A stretch of DNA of 64,000 nt, from positions 6,803,001 to 6,867,000 of the forward strand of contig NZ_CP163443.1 of NCBI RefSeq assembly GCF_041053055.1, given 5' to 3'. The translations under genes were made by a program, and so were the position numbers. Position 1 is the first letter of the stretch, and each line of letters begins with the position of its first letter. This document shows, one piece after another, positions 25,494 through 34,311 of the stretch. The notes under the pieces are model-generated. The model had not been told where the DNA came from, searched no databases, and saw only the letters and a program-made list of their open reading frames with translations. This stretch comes from Streptomyces sp. R41. GTDB taxonomy: Bacteria; Actinomycetota; Actinomycetes; Streptomycetales; Streptomycetaceae.

Positions 25494-27457
25494 TCGTACA
25501 GCTCCTCTTCGGCGAGGTACTTGACCAGCTCCTCCTTCTCGAAGAGGGCGAGCAGGTCGGGGCGGATGGGTTCGGTGGTCGCGCGTACGAGGTCGATCTG
25601 GCCGCGCACCGGATCGGTCGCCGCCAATCCGCCCGTCGGGTCGGTCAGTTGGCACAGCAGGTTCACGCGACGCCAGGCCCGCTCCATCGTCGGGTGGTCC
25701 TCGCGGGTGTGGCCGCCGCGGGACTCCGTGCGTTCCAGCGCGGCCCGTGCCACGCATTCGCTGACCAGGAGCATGTTCCGCAGGTCCAGGGCGAGGTGCC
25801 AGCCGGGGTTGAACTGCCGATGGCCCTCCACGCCCGCCCGGCGCGCCCGTACCCGCAGGTCCGCGAGCTTCTCCAGGGCCTGCTCCATCTCGGCCTCGCG
25901 GCGGATGATGCCGACCAGGTCGTTCATCGTCTGCTGGAGTTCCTGGTGCACGGTGTACGGGTTCTCGGGTGGCCGCCCGTTCTCCTCGCCGGGCTGGGGT
26001 CCCTCGGCCGAGAAGGGGCGCAGGGCCTCCGCGGCGGCGGTGTCCACCTGGATGTCGTCGACGGCAGGGCGGTCATCGGAGAGCCCCGCCGCGTACTCGG
26101 CCGCGTGCAGCCCGGCCCGCCGTCCGAACACCAGGAGGTCGGAGAGCGAGTTGCCGCCGAGCCGGTTGGAGCCGTGCATGCCGCCGGCGACCTCGCCTGC
26201 CGCGAAGAGGCCGGGTACGCCGCGTGCCGCCGCCGTGTCCGACTCGACCGCGATACCGCCCATCACGTAGTGGCAGGTCGGGCCGACCTCCATCGACTCG
26301 GCGGTGATGTCGACGTCCGCCAGCTCCTTGAACTGGTGGTACATGGACGGCAGCCGGCGCCGGATCACCTCGGCGGGCATACGGGTCGAGACGTCCAGGA
26401 AGACTCCGCCGTGCGGGGAGCCGCGGCCGGCCTTCACCTCGGAGTTGATGGCCCGCGCGACCTCGTCCCGGGGCAGCAGCTCAGGGGGACGGCGGTTGTT
26501 GTCCGGGTCCTCGTACCAGCGGTCGCCCTCCTCCTCGGACTGCGCGTACTTCTCCTTGAAGACGTCCGGGATGTAGTCGAACATGAACCGCTTGCCGTCG
26601 GAGTTCCGGAGCACTCCGCCGTCGCCGCGCACCGACTCGGTGACGAGGATGCCCTTCACCGACGGCGGCCAGACCATGCCCGTCGGGTGGAACTGCACGA
26701 ACTCCATGTTCAGCAGGGGCGCGCCGGCAAGGAGGGCGAGCGCATGACCGTCCCCGGTGTACTCCCACGAGTTCGACGTCACCTTGAAGGACTTGCCGAT
26801 GCCGCCCGTGGCGATCACGACGGAGGGCGCTTCGAGGACGAAGAAACGGCCCGATTCGCGCTCGTAGCAGAAGGCCCCGGAGACGCGGCTGCCCGCGGCG
26901 GAGCCGCTATCGGACACAGTTTTCAGGATCCGGGTGACGGTGCACTCCTGGTACACCTTCAGACGACTCTCGTAGTCCCCGGTCTCCTTCATGTCCTCCT
27001 GCTGGAGGGACACGATCTTCTGCTGCAGGGTCCGGATGAGCTCGAGCCCCGTCCGGTCGCCGACGTGCGCGAGCCGCGGATACTCGTGGCCGCCGAAGTT
27101 GCGCTGCGAGATCCGCCCGTCCTTCGTACGGTCGAAGAGGGCGCCCCAGGTCTCCAACTCCCATACCCGGTCTGGCGCTTCCTGAGCGTGCAGCTCGGCC
27201 ATCCGCCACTGGTTGAGGAACTTCCCGCCGCGCATGGTGTCGCGGAAGTGGACCTGCCAGTTGTCGTGCTCGTTGACGTTGGCCATCGCCGCCGCGATGC
27301 CGCCCTCGGCCATCACGGTGTGCGCCTTGCCGAACAGGGACTTGCAGATCACGGCCGTACGGGCACCGCGCTCCCGTGCCTCGATGGCGGCGCGCAGTCC
27401 GGCGCCCCCGGCGCCGACCACGACAACGTCCCACTCCTGCCGGTCGACCACGGACAT
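25490..27457 (-). CDS. sdhA: Succinate dehydrogenase flavoprotein subunit
   Basis: 655 residues. FAD dinucleotide fold VVVVGAGGAGLRAAIEA near residue 12; the flavin-contact stretch KAHTVMAEGGIAAAMAN; substrate region LEFVQFHPTG-like (NMEFVQFHPTG); and capping-domain motif GGIAVESDTAAARGVPGLFA with AAGEVAGGMHGSNRLGGNSL. Catalyses succinate to fumarate. ATG at 27457 shares one base with the upstream sdhC stop (TGATG). An in-frame extension to 27589 lies wholly in sdhC and is not used. Second gene of the sdhC-A-B operon. Confidence 0.93.
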   Translation of the reverse strand: MSVVDRQEWDVVVVGAGGAGLRAAIEARERGARTAVICKSLFGKAHTVMAEGGIAAAMANVNEHDNWQVHFRDTMRGGKFLNQWRMAELHAQEAPDRVWELETWGALFDRTKDGRISQRNFGGHEYPRLAHVGDRTGLELIRTLQQKIVSLQQEDMKETGDYESRLKVYQECTVTRILKTVSDSGSAAGSRVSGAFCYERESGRFFVLEAPSVVIATGGIGKSFKVTSNSWEYTGDGHALALLAGAPLLNMEFVQFHPTGMVWPPSVKGILVTESVRGDGGVLRNSDGKRFMFDYIPDVFKEKYAQSEEEGDRWYEDPDNNRRPPELLPRDEVARAINSEVKAGRGSPHGGVFLDVSTRMPAEVIRRRLPSMYHQFKELADVDITAESMEVGPTCHYVMGGIAVESDTAAARGVPGLFAAGEVAGGMHGSNRLGGNSLSDLLVFGRRAGLHAAEYAAGLSDDRPAVDDIQVDTAAAEALRPFSAEGPQPGEENGRPPENPYTVHQELQQTMNDLVGIIRREAEMEQALEKLADLRVRARRAGVEGHRQFNPGWHLALDLRNMLLVSECVARAALERTESRGGHTREDHPTMERAWRRVNLLCQLTDPTGGLAATDPVRGQIDLVRATTEPIRPDLLALFEKEELVKYLAEEELYE

Positions 27458-28278
27458 CAGAAGAACCTCGGATCGTCGAAGGCGCCGGACGCGACCAGGT
27501 ACACGTAGAAGTCGGCGAGCGCCACGCTCACCAACGACGCCCAGGCGAGCAGCATGTGACGGGCATTCAGCTTCCCCACCCACTGCCACATCCGGTAGCG
27601 CACGGGATGCTTGGAGAAGTGCTTGAGCTTCCCGCCGACGATGTGCCGGCAGGAGTGGCAGGAGACGGTGTACGCCCAGATCAGCACGATGTTGACCAGG
27701 AACACCACGGTGCCCAGGCCCATGTGACCCCAGTTGTAGTGCTCGTCGCGGAAGGCGAGCACGGTGTCGTAGGTCAGGACACCGGCGACGAGGATCGCGG
27801 CGTAGAAGAAGTACCGGTGGATGTTCTGCAGGATCAGCGGGAAGCGGGTCTCACCGGTGTACTTCTTGTGCGGCTCGGGGACCGCGCAGGCCGGCGGCGA
27901 CGCCCAGAAGCCGCGGTAGTAGGCCTTGCGGTAGTAGTAGCAGGTCAGCCGGAAGCCGAGCGGGAAGATCAGGATGATGATGGCCGGGGAGATGGCCCAC
28001 CAGCTCCCGAAGAGGTCCGCGTTGGGGCCCGCGTGCATGGTCTCGCAGCGCTCGGCCAGACAGGGCGAGTAGAACGGCGAGACGTACGGCGCCGCGTAGT
28101 AGTTCGTGTCCGCGAAGGCCCGCCAGGTCGAGTAGACGACGAAGGCCAGCAGCCCGGCCGCGGTGACGGCGGGCGCCAGCCACCAGCGGTCCGTCCGCAG
28201 ATGCGGGGCGGTGATCGCGGCCCGTGAGCCGGACCGTACGCCGCCGCTGTTCAGATGGGGTTCCGTGCCAGTGGCCAA
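27457..28278 (-). CDS. Succinate dehydrogenase membrane subunit, Sdh1 type
   Basis: 273 residues with about five membrane helices (near 34-52, 93-110, 147-164, 178-196 and 237-255). It lacks resemblance to the classical SdhC/SdhD pair and matches in length the 273-residue membrane subunit of mycobacterial Sdh1 (Rv0249c, from memory). A C197-H198-S-C200-R-H202 motif at the end of a helix could bind metal; mycobacterial Sdh1 is reported to hold a membrane Rieske-type cluster, so I infer the same here. It would anchor SdhAB and pass electrons to menaquinone. First gene of the operon. Confidence 0.85.
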   Translation of the reverse strand: MATGTEPHLNSGGVRSGSRAAITAPHLRTDRWWLAPAVTAAGLLAFVVYSTWRAFADTNYYAAPYVSPFYSPCLAERCETMHAGPNADLFGSWWAISPAIIILIFPLGFRLTCYYYRKAYYRGFWASPPACAVPEPHKKYTGETRFPLILQNIHRYFFYAAILVAGVLTYDTVLAFRDEHYNWGHMGLGTVVFLVNIVLIWAYTVSCHSCRHIVGGKLKHFSKHPVRYRMWQWVGKLNARHMLLAWASLVSVALADFYVYLVASGAFDDPRFF

Positions 28279-28387
28279 CGCTGCTGCTCCTCTTCAGGGC
28301 TCGGTTCGCCTCCGGGCCGCAACCGCACCGATGGGCGCCCCCCGGCGCATGACTGTGTCGACCCTTCGGCTTGCTCGCCGGGGGTAC

Positions 28388-28675
28388 TCACGGGGCGTGG
28401 CGGTCGCGGGCGCCGAGGCCCTCGTCGTCCGAGTCCGTCCACAGGGAGTTGTCGTACGGGGTGTCGGGGATGGCGACCAGGTCGGGCCGGCGTGGCGCGG
28501 CCGGCTGGGCGGCGGCCTCGCGCAGCAGCGCGACGCTCTCGCGCAGGTGGTCGGCGTCGGCCCGTACCCGGCGCATCTCCAGGCCCGCGCCTATCTGCTG
28601 TTCCAGCCGTCCGACCGACCTCGCGAGGTCGTCGAGACAGCGCTGTACGGACGTCAAGTCGTCGTGCACGGACAT
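28388..28675 (-). CDS. Small coiled-coil hypothetical protein upstream of sdh
   Basis: 95 residues. The first 60 are strongly helical and heptad-like (DDLTSVQRCLDDLARSVGRL, then ADADHLRESVALLREAA). The tail is Pro/Asp-rich with TPYDNSLWTDSDDEG. GAGGG precedes the ATG. It lies 110 bp upstream of sdhC in the same direction and may be its leader gene; no function is known. Confidence 0.65.
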   Translation of the reverse strand: MSVHDDLTSVQRCLDDLARSVGRLEQQIGAGLEMRRVRADADHLRESVALLREAAAQPAAPRRPDLVAIPDTPYDNSLWTDSDDEGLGARDRHAP

Positions 28676-29077
28676 GACTTGCCCTCACTTCCGCGGACCC
28701 TCCGGCCCAAGGCGGCAACGTTCATGCGCCTGCGAGTGTTGCGCGTCACACCGGGCCGTGTGAAGAGATCTGCACGGATTCCAGGATCGCACCATCCCGA
28801 ACGCGCCGCCACGCGCCCTGCGCGCGCCGGGGGTTTCTCGCCCGCTCCGCCCCGTAAGGGGCGCGGTGAACTGCGCGACCAGCCCCCACAGGCCCGTAGC
28901 GGGGTCTGGCGGCCGAAGCCCCCCAGGTACGGGAACGGGTAGCGGCGGCGGAGGCGAAAACCTCCCTGGGCCGGCCTCGGCGCCGGGTGCCATTGCGCCG
29001 CACGGGTGGCCTTCGCGGCCCGCCACGCCGTGTCGCCGCCCCATCGCCGCCCTCCTCCCCTTCAGTGGGCGCATACA
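28676..29077. other. Non-coding stretch with a variant interspersed repeat
   Basis: From about 28850 to 28965 it holds GGGGCGCGGTGAACTGCGCG and later GGCGGAGGCGAAAACCTCCC, the outer parts of repeat copy B without the GCTCGAGCGAAGCC core. No gene is supported. Confidence 0.5.
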
Positions 29078-29113
29078 TCTGATCAACTCCATATACCGCC
29101 AAACGTGATCAGA
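29078..29113. promoter_or_regulatory. Inverted repeat TCTGATCA / TGATCAGA before the binding-protein gene
   Basis: Perfect 8-bp arms (29078-29085 and 29106-29113) separated by 20 bp that include an AT-rich CATATACC. The arrangement fits an operator around a promoter, 44 bp before the gene start. Confidence 0.4.
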
Positions 29114-29156
29114 AGCCGACCTGCCCCACAGCGGAGCGCCCCCGGAGGTTGCAGTG

Positions 29157-31376
29157 ATGTCCCACGACGGCGTCGGACTGCGCGCGGTGATGCGCTCGGT
29201 CGCGTTCCTGACCGCGGGCGCGCTCGCGGTACCCGCCCTCGCCGCGTGCAGCGCGGAGGACGAGGCGGGCCAGCCCGTGGCCGGGCAGGACATCGCGCCC
29301 GCGGCCCGCGACCTGGTCGCCGACGGCGGCACCCTGCGCTGGGCCGTGGACGCCGTACCGGAGACGCTCAACACCTTCCAGGCCGACGCGGACGCCGCGA
29401 CCTCGCGGGTCGCCGGGGCCGTACTGCCGTCGATGTACCGGCTCGACCGGAACGGGCGGCCGCAGGCCAACCCCGACTACCTGGAGTCCGCGAAGATCGT
29501 CGAGACCGAGCCCAAGCAGGTCGTGCTGTACAAGCTCAATCAGCAGGCCGTCTGGAGCGACGGCCGCGAGATCGGCGCCGCCGACTTCGCCGCCCAGTGG
29601 CGCGCCCTGTCCGGCAAGGACACCGCGTACTGGACGGCCCGCAACGCCGGCTACGACCGTATCGAGAAGATCGAGCGCGGCAAGAACAACCTGGAGGTCA
29701 GGGTCACCTTCAGCCGGCCGTACGCCGACTGGAAGTCGCTGTTCTCGCCGCTGTACCCGAAGGACGTCATGGGCACCCCGGACAGCTTCAACGACGGGGC
29801 GCGAAGGAAGCTGAAGGTCACCGCGGGGCCCTTCGCGCTGAAGGAGGTCGACCGCACGGGCGGCGAAGTCCGCCTCACCCGCAACCCGCGCTGGTGGGGC
29901 CACCCCACCAAGCTCTCCGAGATCGATCTGATCGCCGTCGCCCGTGACAAGCGGGCCGAGGCGCTCGCCGCGAACAAGCTCGACCTGGCCGAGGTCGACC
30001 CCTCCGAGGCCGAGCGGATCACGCTCGCCTCCCGCGACAAGGGCAGCACCCCGCTGCAGGGCCCCGGGGTCGAGATCACACCCGCGACGGCGCTGCGCTC
30101 CTGGGCCCTCGCGCACGGCTCCGACGAGAAAGCCGCCTCCGACGAGGCGAGCGCCCGCGAGAAGCGGCGCAAGGCGATGGCGCAGTTCGCCGACCAGCAG
30201 TCGGCGCTGCGCGGTTTCGTGGTCCGCAAGTCCCTCGAACCCGCCTACACCCAGCTCGCCCTCAACGGCTCCGAGGGCCCGCTCGCCGACGAGCGCGTCC
30301 GCCGCGCCGTGGCCCGCGCCCTCAACCGGGAGGAGCTCGCCCAGGTGGTGCTGAAGCCGCTGGGCCTGCCCGCCGTGCCGGTCGGCAGCCATCTCGCCCT
30401 CTCGGGCCAGCAGGCGTACGCCGACAACAGCGGCGCCCTCGGCGGCCAGGACACCGCGGAGGCGCAGGCGCTGCTGACCGACGCCGGGTGGGTGCCCGGC
30501 GGGCCCGTCAAGGAACAGAAGAAGACGGAGAAGGCGGCCGGGTCCAAGGGCAAGAAGGCGGACTCCGACGGCACCGGCGACGACGGGACGTACATCGTCG
30601 GCGAGGACGACAAGCCCGCCGATGCCGACCGGGAGAAGAAGGACCCCAAGGACCACAGCGAGGGGCACAAGCGGAAGCAGTCGGGGGACTACGCGGACGA
30701 GCAGGCCGGCAAGCACCTGGGCGGGAAGCGGTACGCCAGGCAGGGCGGGGCGCCGGGGGCGTACGCGCCCAAGGGGACGGCGGCTCCCGCGGGCGCGGCG
30801 GCGGGAGCGCTCGCCAAGGACGGCAAGCCTCTGACGCTCCGTTTCGTGCTGCCCTCGGGCCCGGGCTCCGAGTCCCTGCACGCCGTTGCCGACCGCATCT
30901 CGCAGATGCTGCAGCGCATCGGTATCCACACCGAGATGTCGAAGGTCTCGGACGACAGCTACTTCAAGGACCACATCGCGTCGGGTCAGTACGATCTGGC
31001 GCTGTACTCGTGGCCCGCGTCCGCCTTTCCGGCCACCGACGCCCGGCCGATCTTCGCCAAGCCAGTGCCGGCCGCCGACGGGTCGCTCAGCGTCGAGCAG
31101 AACTTCACCCGGGTCGGCACCGACCAGGTCGATCAGCTCTTCGACCAGGCCATCGCCACGCTGGACGAGGACGAGGAGCGCTCGCTGGTCCGCAAGGCCG
31201 ACGCCCGCATCTGGGCCGTCGCCGGCTCCATCCCCCTCTATCAGCGCCCCCAGCTCACAGCCGCCCGCTCCAACCTCGCCAACACCGGCGCCTTCGGCTT
31301 CCAGACCCCGATCTACGAGGACATGGGCTACCTGAAACCCTCCCCCAAGCCTTCAGCCAGCCCCTCACAGAACTAG
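29157..31376 (+). CDS. Family 5 ABC solute-binding lipoprotein with charged insert
   Basis: 739 residues. Signal peptide ends in the lipobox LAAC with Cys31. The fold is SBP_bac_5 (peptide/nickel type): GTLRWAVDAVPETLNTF-like start, AVWSDGREIGAADFAAQW, and a C-terminal lobe with SQMLQRIGIHTEMSKVSDD. Between the lobes, roughly residues 445-545, is a hydrophilic insert rich in Lys, Asp, Glu and Gly. GGAGG is 8 bases before ATG 29157; the adjacent GTG at 29154 is in frame. No permease or ATPase gene is next to it, so it may serve an importer elsewhere, perhaps one of the peptide systems further on. Confidence 0.85.
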   Translation: MSHDGVGLRAVMRSVAFLTAGALAVPALAACSAEDEAGQPVAGQDIAPAARDLVADGGTLRWAVDAVPETLNTFQADADAATSRVAGAVLPSMYRLDRNGRPQANPDYLESAKIVETEPKQVVLYKLNQQAVWSDGREIGAADFAAQWRALSGKDTAYWTARNAGYDRIEKIERGKNNLEVRVTFSRPYADWKSLFSPLYPKDVMGTPDSFNDGARRKLKVTAGPFALKEVDRTGGEVRLTRNPRWWGHPTKLSEIDLIAVARDKRAEALAANKLDLAEVDPSEAERITLASRDKGSTPLQGPGVEITPATALRSWALAHGSDEKAASDEASAREKRRKAMAQFADQQSALRGFVVRKSLEPAYTQLALNGSEGPLADERVRRAVARALNREELAQVVLKPLGLPAVPVGSHLALSGQQAYADNSGALGGQDTAEAQALLTDAGWVPGGPVKEQKKTEKAAGSKGKKADSDGTGDDGTYIVGEDDKPADADREKKDPKDHSEGHKRKQSGDYADEQAGKHLGGKRYARQGGAPGAYAPKGTAAPAGAAAGALAKDGKPLTLRFVLPSGPGSESLHAVADRISQMLQRIGIHTEMSKVSDDSYFKDHIASGQYDLALYSWPASAFPATDARPIFAKPVPAADGSLSVEQNFTRVGTDQVDQLFDQAIATLDEDEERSLVRKADARIWAVAGSIPLYQRPQLTAARSNLANTGAFGFQTPIYEDMGYLKPSPKPSASPSQN

Positions 31377-31795
31377 CCACGGCTCCCGCTACCGCTGACC
31401 GGCTCCAGCTGCCGCTAGCCGCTGTGGGCAATCGTCCCGCTGGGCGATGGGGGTCCCCCCGCTCGAGCGAAGCCGAGAGTGGGGGAGGGTGGGCACAGCC
31501 ACCAGCGCCGGGTGCCGTTGCAGCAAAGGCCCCCGGCACCGGGGCTGAGGTCGGGGGTAGGTCGCGCAGCCCGGCGCGTACGAGGTGCCGCTCTCTTTGG
31601 GACGGGCGCCGCCCCTGGCGGCACGCATGCCCACAGCTATGACGGCTGTAGGGCCCCAGCTCAGGTGGGGGGCGTCGCCCTGCGGAGGCCGGGTCTGTCG
31701 GCGGCACGTACCATGGGGTAAGGCCGTGGCGTGTTCAGCCCGGCAGGCCCCGCGCAGCGGAGGCCGTCCACTCACCCCGGGAGAAGCGCCTCAAT
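31377..31795. other. Non-coding stretch with repeat copy C, before typA
   Basis: Carries the interspersed-repeat core at about 31445-31490 (CTCGAGCGAAGCCGAGAG between CCCCCC and GGGGG). The rest is GC-rich with no credible gene and no confident promoter; the ribosome site GGGAGAAG of typA lies at its end. Confidence 0.5.
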
Positions 31796-33703
31796 ATGGC
31801 CACGCGCCACGACATCCGCAACGTCGCCATCGTCGCCCACGTCGACCATGGCAAGACCACCCTGGTCGATGCCATGCTCAAGCAGGCCGGTGCCTTCGCC
31901 GCGCACGCCGCCGAGTCGCTCGACGACCGCATGATGGACAGCAATGACCTGGAGCGTGAGAAGGGCATCACGATCCTGGCCAAGAACACGGCCGTGAAGT
32001 ACCACCCCAAGGATGGTGGGGAGGTCATCACGATCAACATCATCGACACCCCCGGCCACGCCGACTTCGGCGGCGAGGTCGAGCGGGGTCTGTCGATGGT
32101 GGACGCGGTCGTGCTGCTCGTCGACGCCTCCGAGGGCCCGCTGCCCCAGACCCGCTTCGTGCTGCGCAAGGCGCTGCAGGCCCGCCTGCCCGTCATCCTG
32201 TGCATCAACAAGACGGACCGTCCCGACTCGCGCATCGACGAGGTCGTGAACGAGGCGTACGACCTCTTCCTCGACCTGGACGCCGACGAGGACCAGATCG
32301 AGTTCCCGATCGTCTACGCGTGTGCGCGTGACGGCGTCGCCTCGCTGACCAAGCCGGAGGACGGCACGGTCCCGCAGGACAGCGACAGCCTGGAGCCGTT
32401 CTTCTCCACGATCCTGGAGTCCGTCCCGGCCCCGTCGTACGACGAGTCGGCCCCGCTCCAGGCGCATGTCACCAACCTGGACGCCGACAACTTCCTCGGC
32501 CGTATCGCGCTGCTCCGCGTCGAGCAGGGCGAGCTGCGCAAGGGCCAGACCGTCACGTGGATCAAGCGCGACGGCACGATGTCCAACGTGCGCATCACCG
32601 AGCTGCTGATGACCGAGGCGCTCACCCGCAAGCCCGCCGAGATGGCGGGCCCCGGCGACATCTGTGCCGTGGCCGGTATCCCGGACATCATGATCGGCGA
32701 GACGCTCGCCGACCCCGAGAACCCGATCGCGCTGCCGCTCATCACGGTCGACGAGCCGGCGATCTCCATGACCATCGGTACCAACACCTCGCCGCTGGTC
32801 GGCCGCGGCGGTACCGGCAAGGGCGCCTCCGCCAAGGCCGCCGTCAAGGACCGCAAGGTCACCGCCCGTCAGGTCAAGGACCGCCTCGACCGCGAGCTGG
32901 TCGGTAACGTCTCCCTGCGGGTGCTCGACACCGAGCGTCCGGACGCCTGGGAGGTCCAGGGCCGTGGTGAGCTGGCGCTCGCCATCCTGGTCGAGCAGAT
33001 GCGCCGTGAGGGCTTCGAGCTGACCATCGGCAAGCCTCAGGTGGTCACCCAGGAGATCGACGGCAAGGTCCACGAGCCCGTCGAGCGCATGACGATCGAC
33101 GTGCCCGAGGAGCACATGGGTGCGGTCACGCAGCTCATGGGTGTCCGCAAGGGCCGCATGGACAACATGTCCAACCACGGCTCGGGCTGGGTCCGCCTGG
33201 AGTTCGTCGTCCCCTCCCGCGGCCTCATCGGCTTCCGGACCGAGTTCTTGACCGGCACGCGCGGCACGGGCATCGCCCACTCCATCCACGAGGGCCACGA
33301 GCCGTGGTTCGGCACCCTGACGACCCGTAACAACGGTTCGCTGGTCGCCGACCGCGCGGGCGCCGTCACCGCCTTTGCGATGACGAACCTCCAAGAGCGC
33401 GGCGTGCTGTTCACCGACCCCGGCACCGAGGTGTACGAGGGCATGATCGTCGGCGAGAACTCCCGCGCCGACGACATGGACGTGAACATCACCAAGGAGA
33501 AGAAGCTCACCAACATGCGCTCCGCCGCCGCCGACTCGTTCGAGGCGATCGTCCCGCCGCGCAAGCTCTCCCTGGAGCAGTCCCTCGAGTTCTGCCGCGA
33601 CGACGAGTGCGTCGAGGTGACCCCGGAGGCCGTTCGCATCCGCAAGGTCGTCCTCGACCAGAAGGAGCGCGGTCGCACCGCGAGCCGCGCCAAGCACGGC
33701 TGA
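31796..33703 (+). CDS. typA: Ribosome-associated translational GTPase TypA/BipA
   Basis: 635 residues, the standard length. G1 AHVDHGKTT at 14-22, G3 DTPGHADFGGEVER near 84, G4 NKTD near 137, then EF-G-like domains and the BipA C-terminal domain (RSAAADSFEAIVPPRKLSLE). The protein binds 70S ribosomes and helps assembly or translation under stress. ATG start with GGGAGAAG about 8 bases upstream. In S. coelicolor a typA-like gene lies near bldK (from memory), as here. Confidence 0.96.
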   Translation: MATRHDIRNVAIVAHVDHGKTTLVDAMLKQAGAFAAHAAESLDDRMMDSNDLEREKGITILAKNTAVKYHPKDGGEVITINIIDTPGHADFGGEVERGLSMVDAVVLLVDASEGPLPQTRFVLRKALQARLPVILCINKTDRPDSRIDEVVNEAYDLFLDLDADEDQIEFPIVYACARDGVASLTKPEDGTVPQDSDSLEPFFSTILESVPAPSYDESAPLQAHVTNLDADNFLGRIALLRVEQGELRKGQTVTWIKRDGTMSNVRITELLMTEALTRKPAEMAGPGDICAVAGIPDIMIGETLADPENPIALPLITVDEPAISMTIGTNTSPLVGRGGTGKGASAKAAVKDRKVTARQVKDRLDRELVGNVSLRVLDTERPDAWEVQGRGELALAILVEQMRREGFELTIGKPQVVTQEIDGKVHEPVERMTIDVPEEHMGAVTQLMGVRKGRMDNMSNHGSGWVRLEFVVPSRGLIGFRTEFLTGTRGTGIAHSIHEGHEPWFGTLTTRNNGSLVADRAGAVTAFAMTNLQERGVLFTDPGTEVYEGMIVGENSRADDMDVNITKEKKLTNMRSAAADSFEAIVPPRKLSLEQSLEFCRDDECVEVTPEAVRIRKVVLDQKERGRTASRAKHG

Positions 33704-33772
33704 TCACGGCTGATCACGGTCGTCCGGTTCGGCTGATTCTCGTCGTCCCGTACGGCTGATCACCGGCAACTG

Positions 33773-33811
33773 AGCCCGGGTTCCCCCAGGATGGGGGGAC
33801 CCGGGCTTTTT
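33773..33811 (+). terminator. Terminator of typA
   Basis: A stem of about 15 bp (AGCCCGGGTTCCCCC with GGGGGGACCCGGGCT) followed by five T. Confidence 0.88.
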
Positions 33812-34152
33812 GCAACCCATTTTCCGGCTCCCCGCTGTCCGAAATGCGGGACCTCCCGCCCGATACGCATGTAACACGTCCGTTTCGCGGGCTTCTCTCT
33901 CAGATCATTTTGTCCAGATTTTGGAAGATGTACGCGTCAGCTGTGATGGAACCGAGACCTAAAGGCTGTGGTCGGTTATCTGGCTCATGTCAGATAGTTA
34001 GCCGCGTAACGCTCGGGTCAATGGGTCATGCGCTGTGGGGACAGCGCCGACTCACGAGCACAGTGGGGTGTTTGACCCTCCGTCAGGGGTGTCGGAGGTC
34101 AGTCAGGGGCCCCTCCTGTCCGTGCACCGGTTGAGTCATGAGGAGGCACCAG
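33812..34152. other. Upstream region of the bldK-type operon
   Basis: No gene of normal size. It is AT-richer than the surroundings near 33900-33990. A dyad TGACCCTCCG...CGGAGGTCA spans about 34073-34101; TTGACC at 34072-34077 could be a -35 box. The leader ORF begins at 34153. Confidence 0.4.
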
Positions 34153-34218
34153 ATGCCAACTACGCGTGTTCATCTGCGAGTTGTCGCACGCCGCGCCCTT
34201 GCGCACAGCGACCGCTAG
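34153..34218 (+). CDS. Putative 21-codon leader peptide upstream of bldKA
   Basis: ATG with a strong AGGAGG six bases upstream (34141-34146) opens a 21-residue frame, MPTTRVHLRVVARRALAHSD plus a final Arg, ended by TAG. Five of 21 residues are Arg (CGT, CGA and three CGC codons; CGA is rare in Streptomyces). It sits 93 bp before the first permease gene, with a strong hairpin between. The size, ribosome site and place fit a regulatory leader peptide. No peptide-level evidence is available. Confidence 0.5.
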   Translation: MPTTRVHLRVVARRALAHSDR

Positions 34219-34250
34219 GCATACGTCTCTCCTGATCCGCATGGTCCGAA

Positions 34251-34282
34251 CCGTGGCCGCCCACATCCTGTGGCGGCCGCGG
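34251..34282 (+). promoter_or_regulatory. Hairpin between leader ORF and bldKA
   Basis: GGCCGCCCACA, a TCC loop, then TGTGGCGGCC: a strong stem with one bulge, 33 bp after the leader stop and 30 bp before the permease start. There is no T-run, so it would act as an attenuating or translation-blocking structure and not as a plain terminator. Confidence 0.5.
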
Positions 34283-34311
34283 GATCGGCGTACCCATGAA
34301 ATGGACGAATC

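Noticed and set aside
33844..34134. 96-codon frame between typA and bldKA
   Set aside because: No ribosome site and no protein-like composition; the shorter leader frame at 34153 has the good ribosome site.
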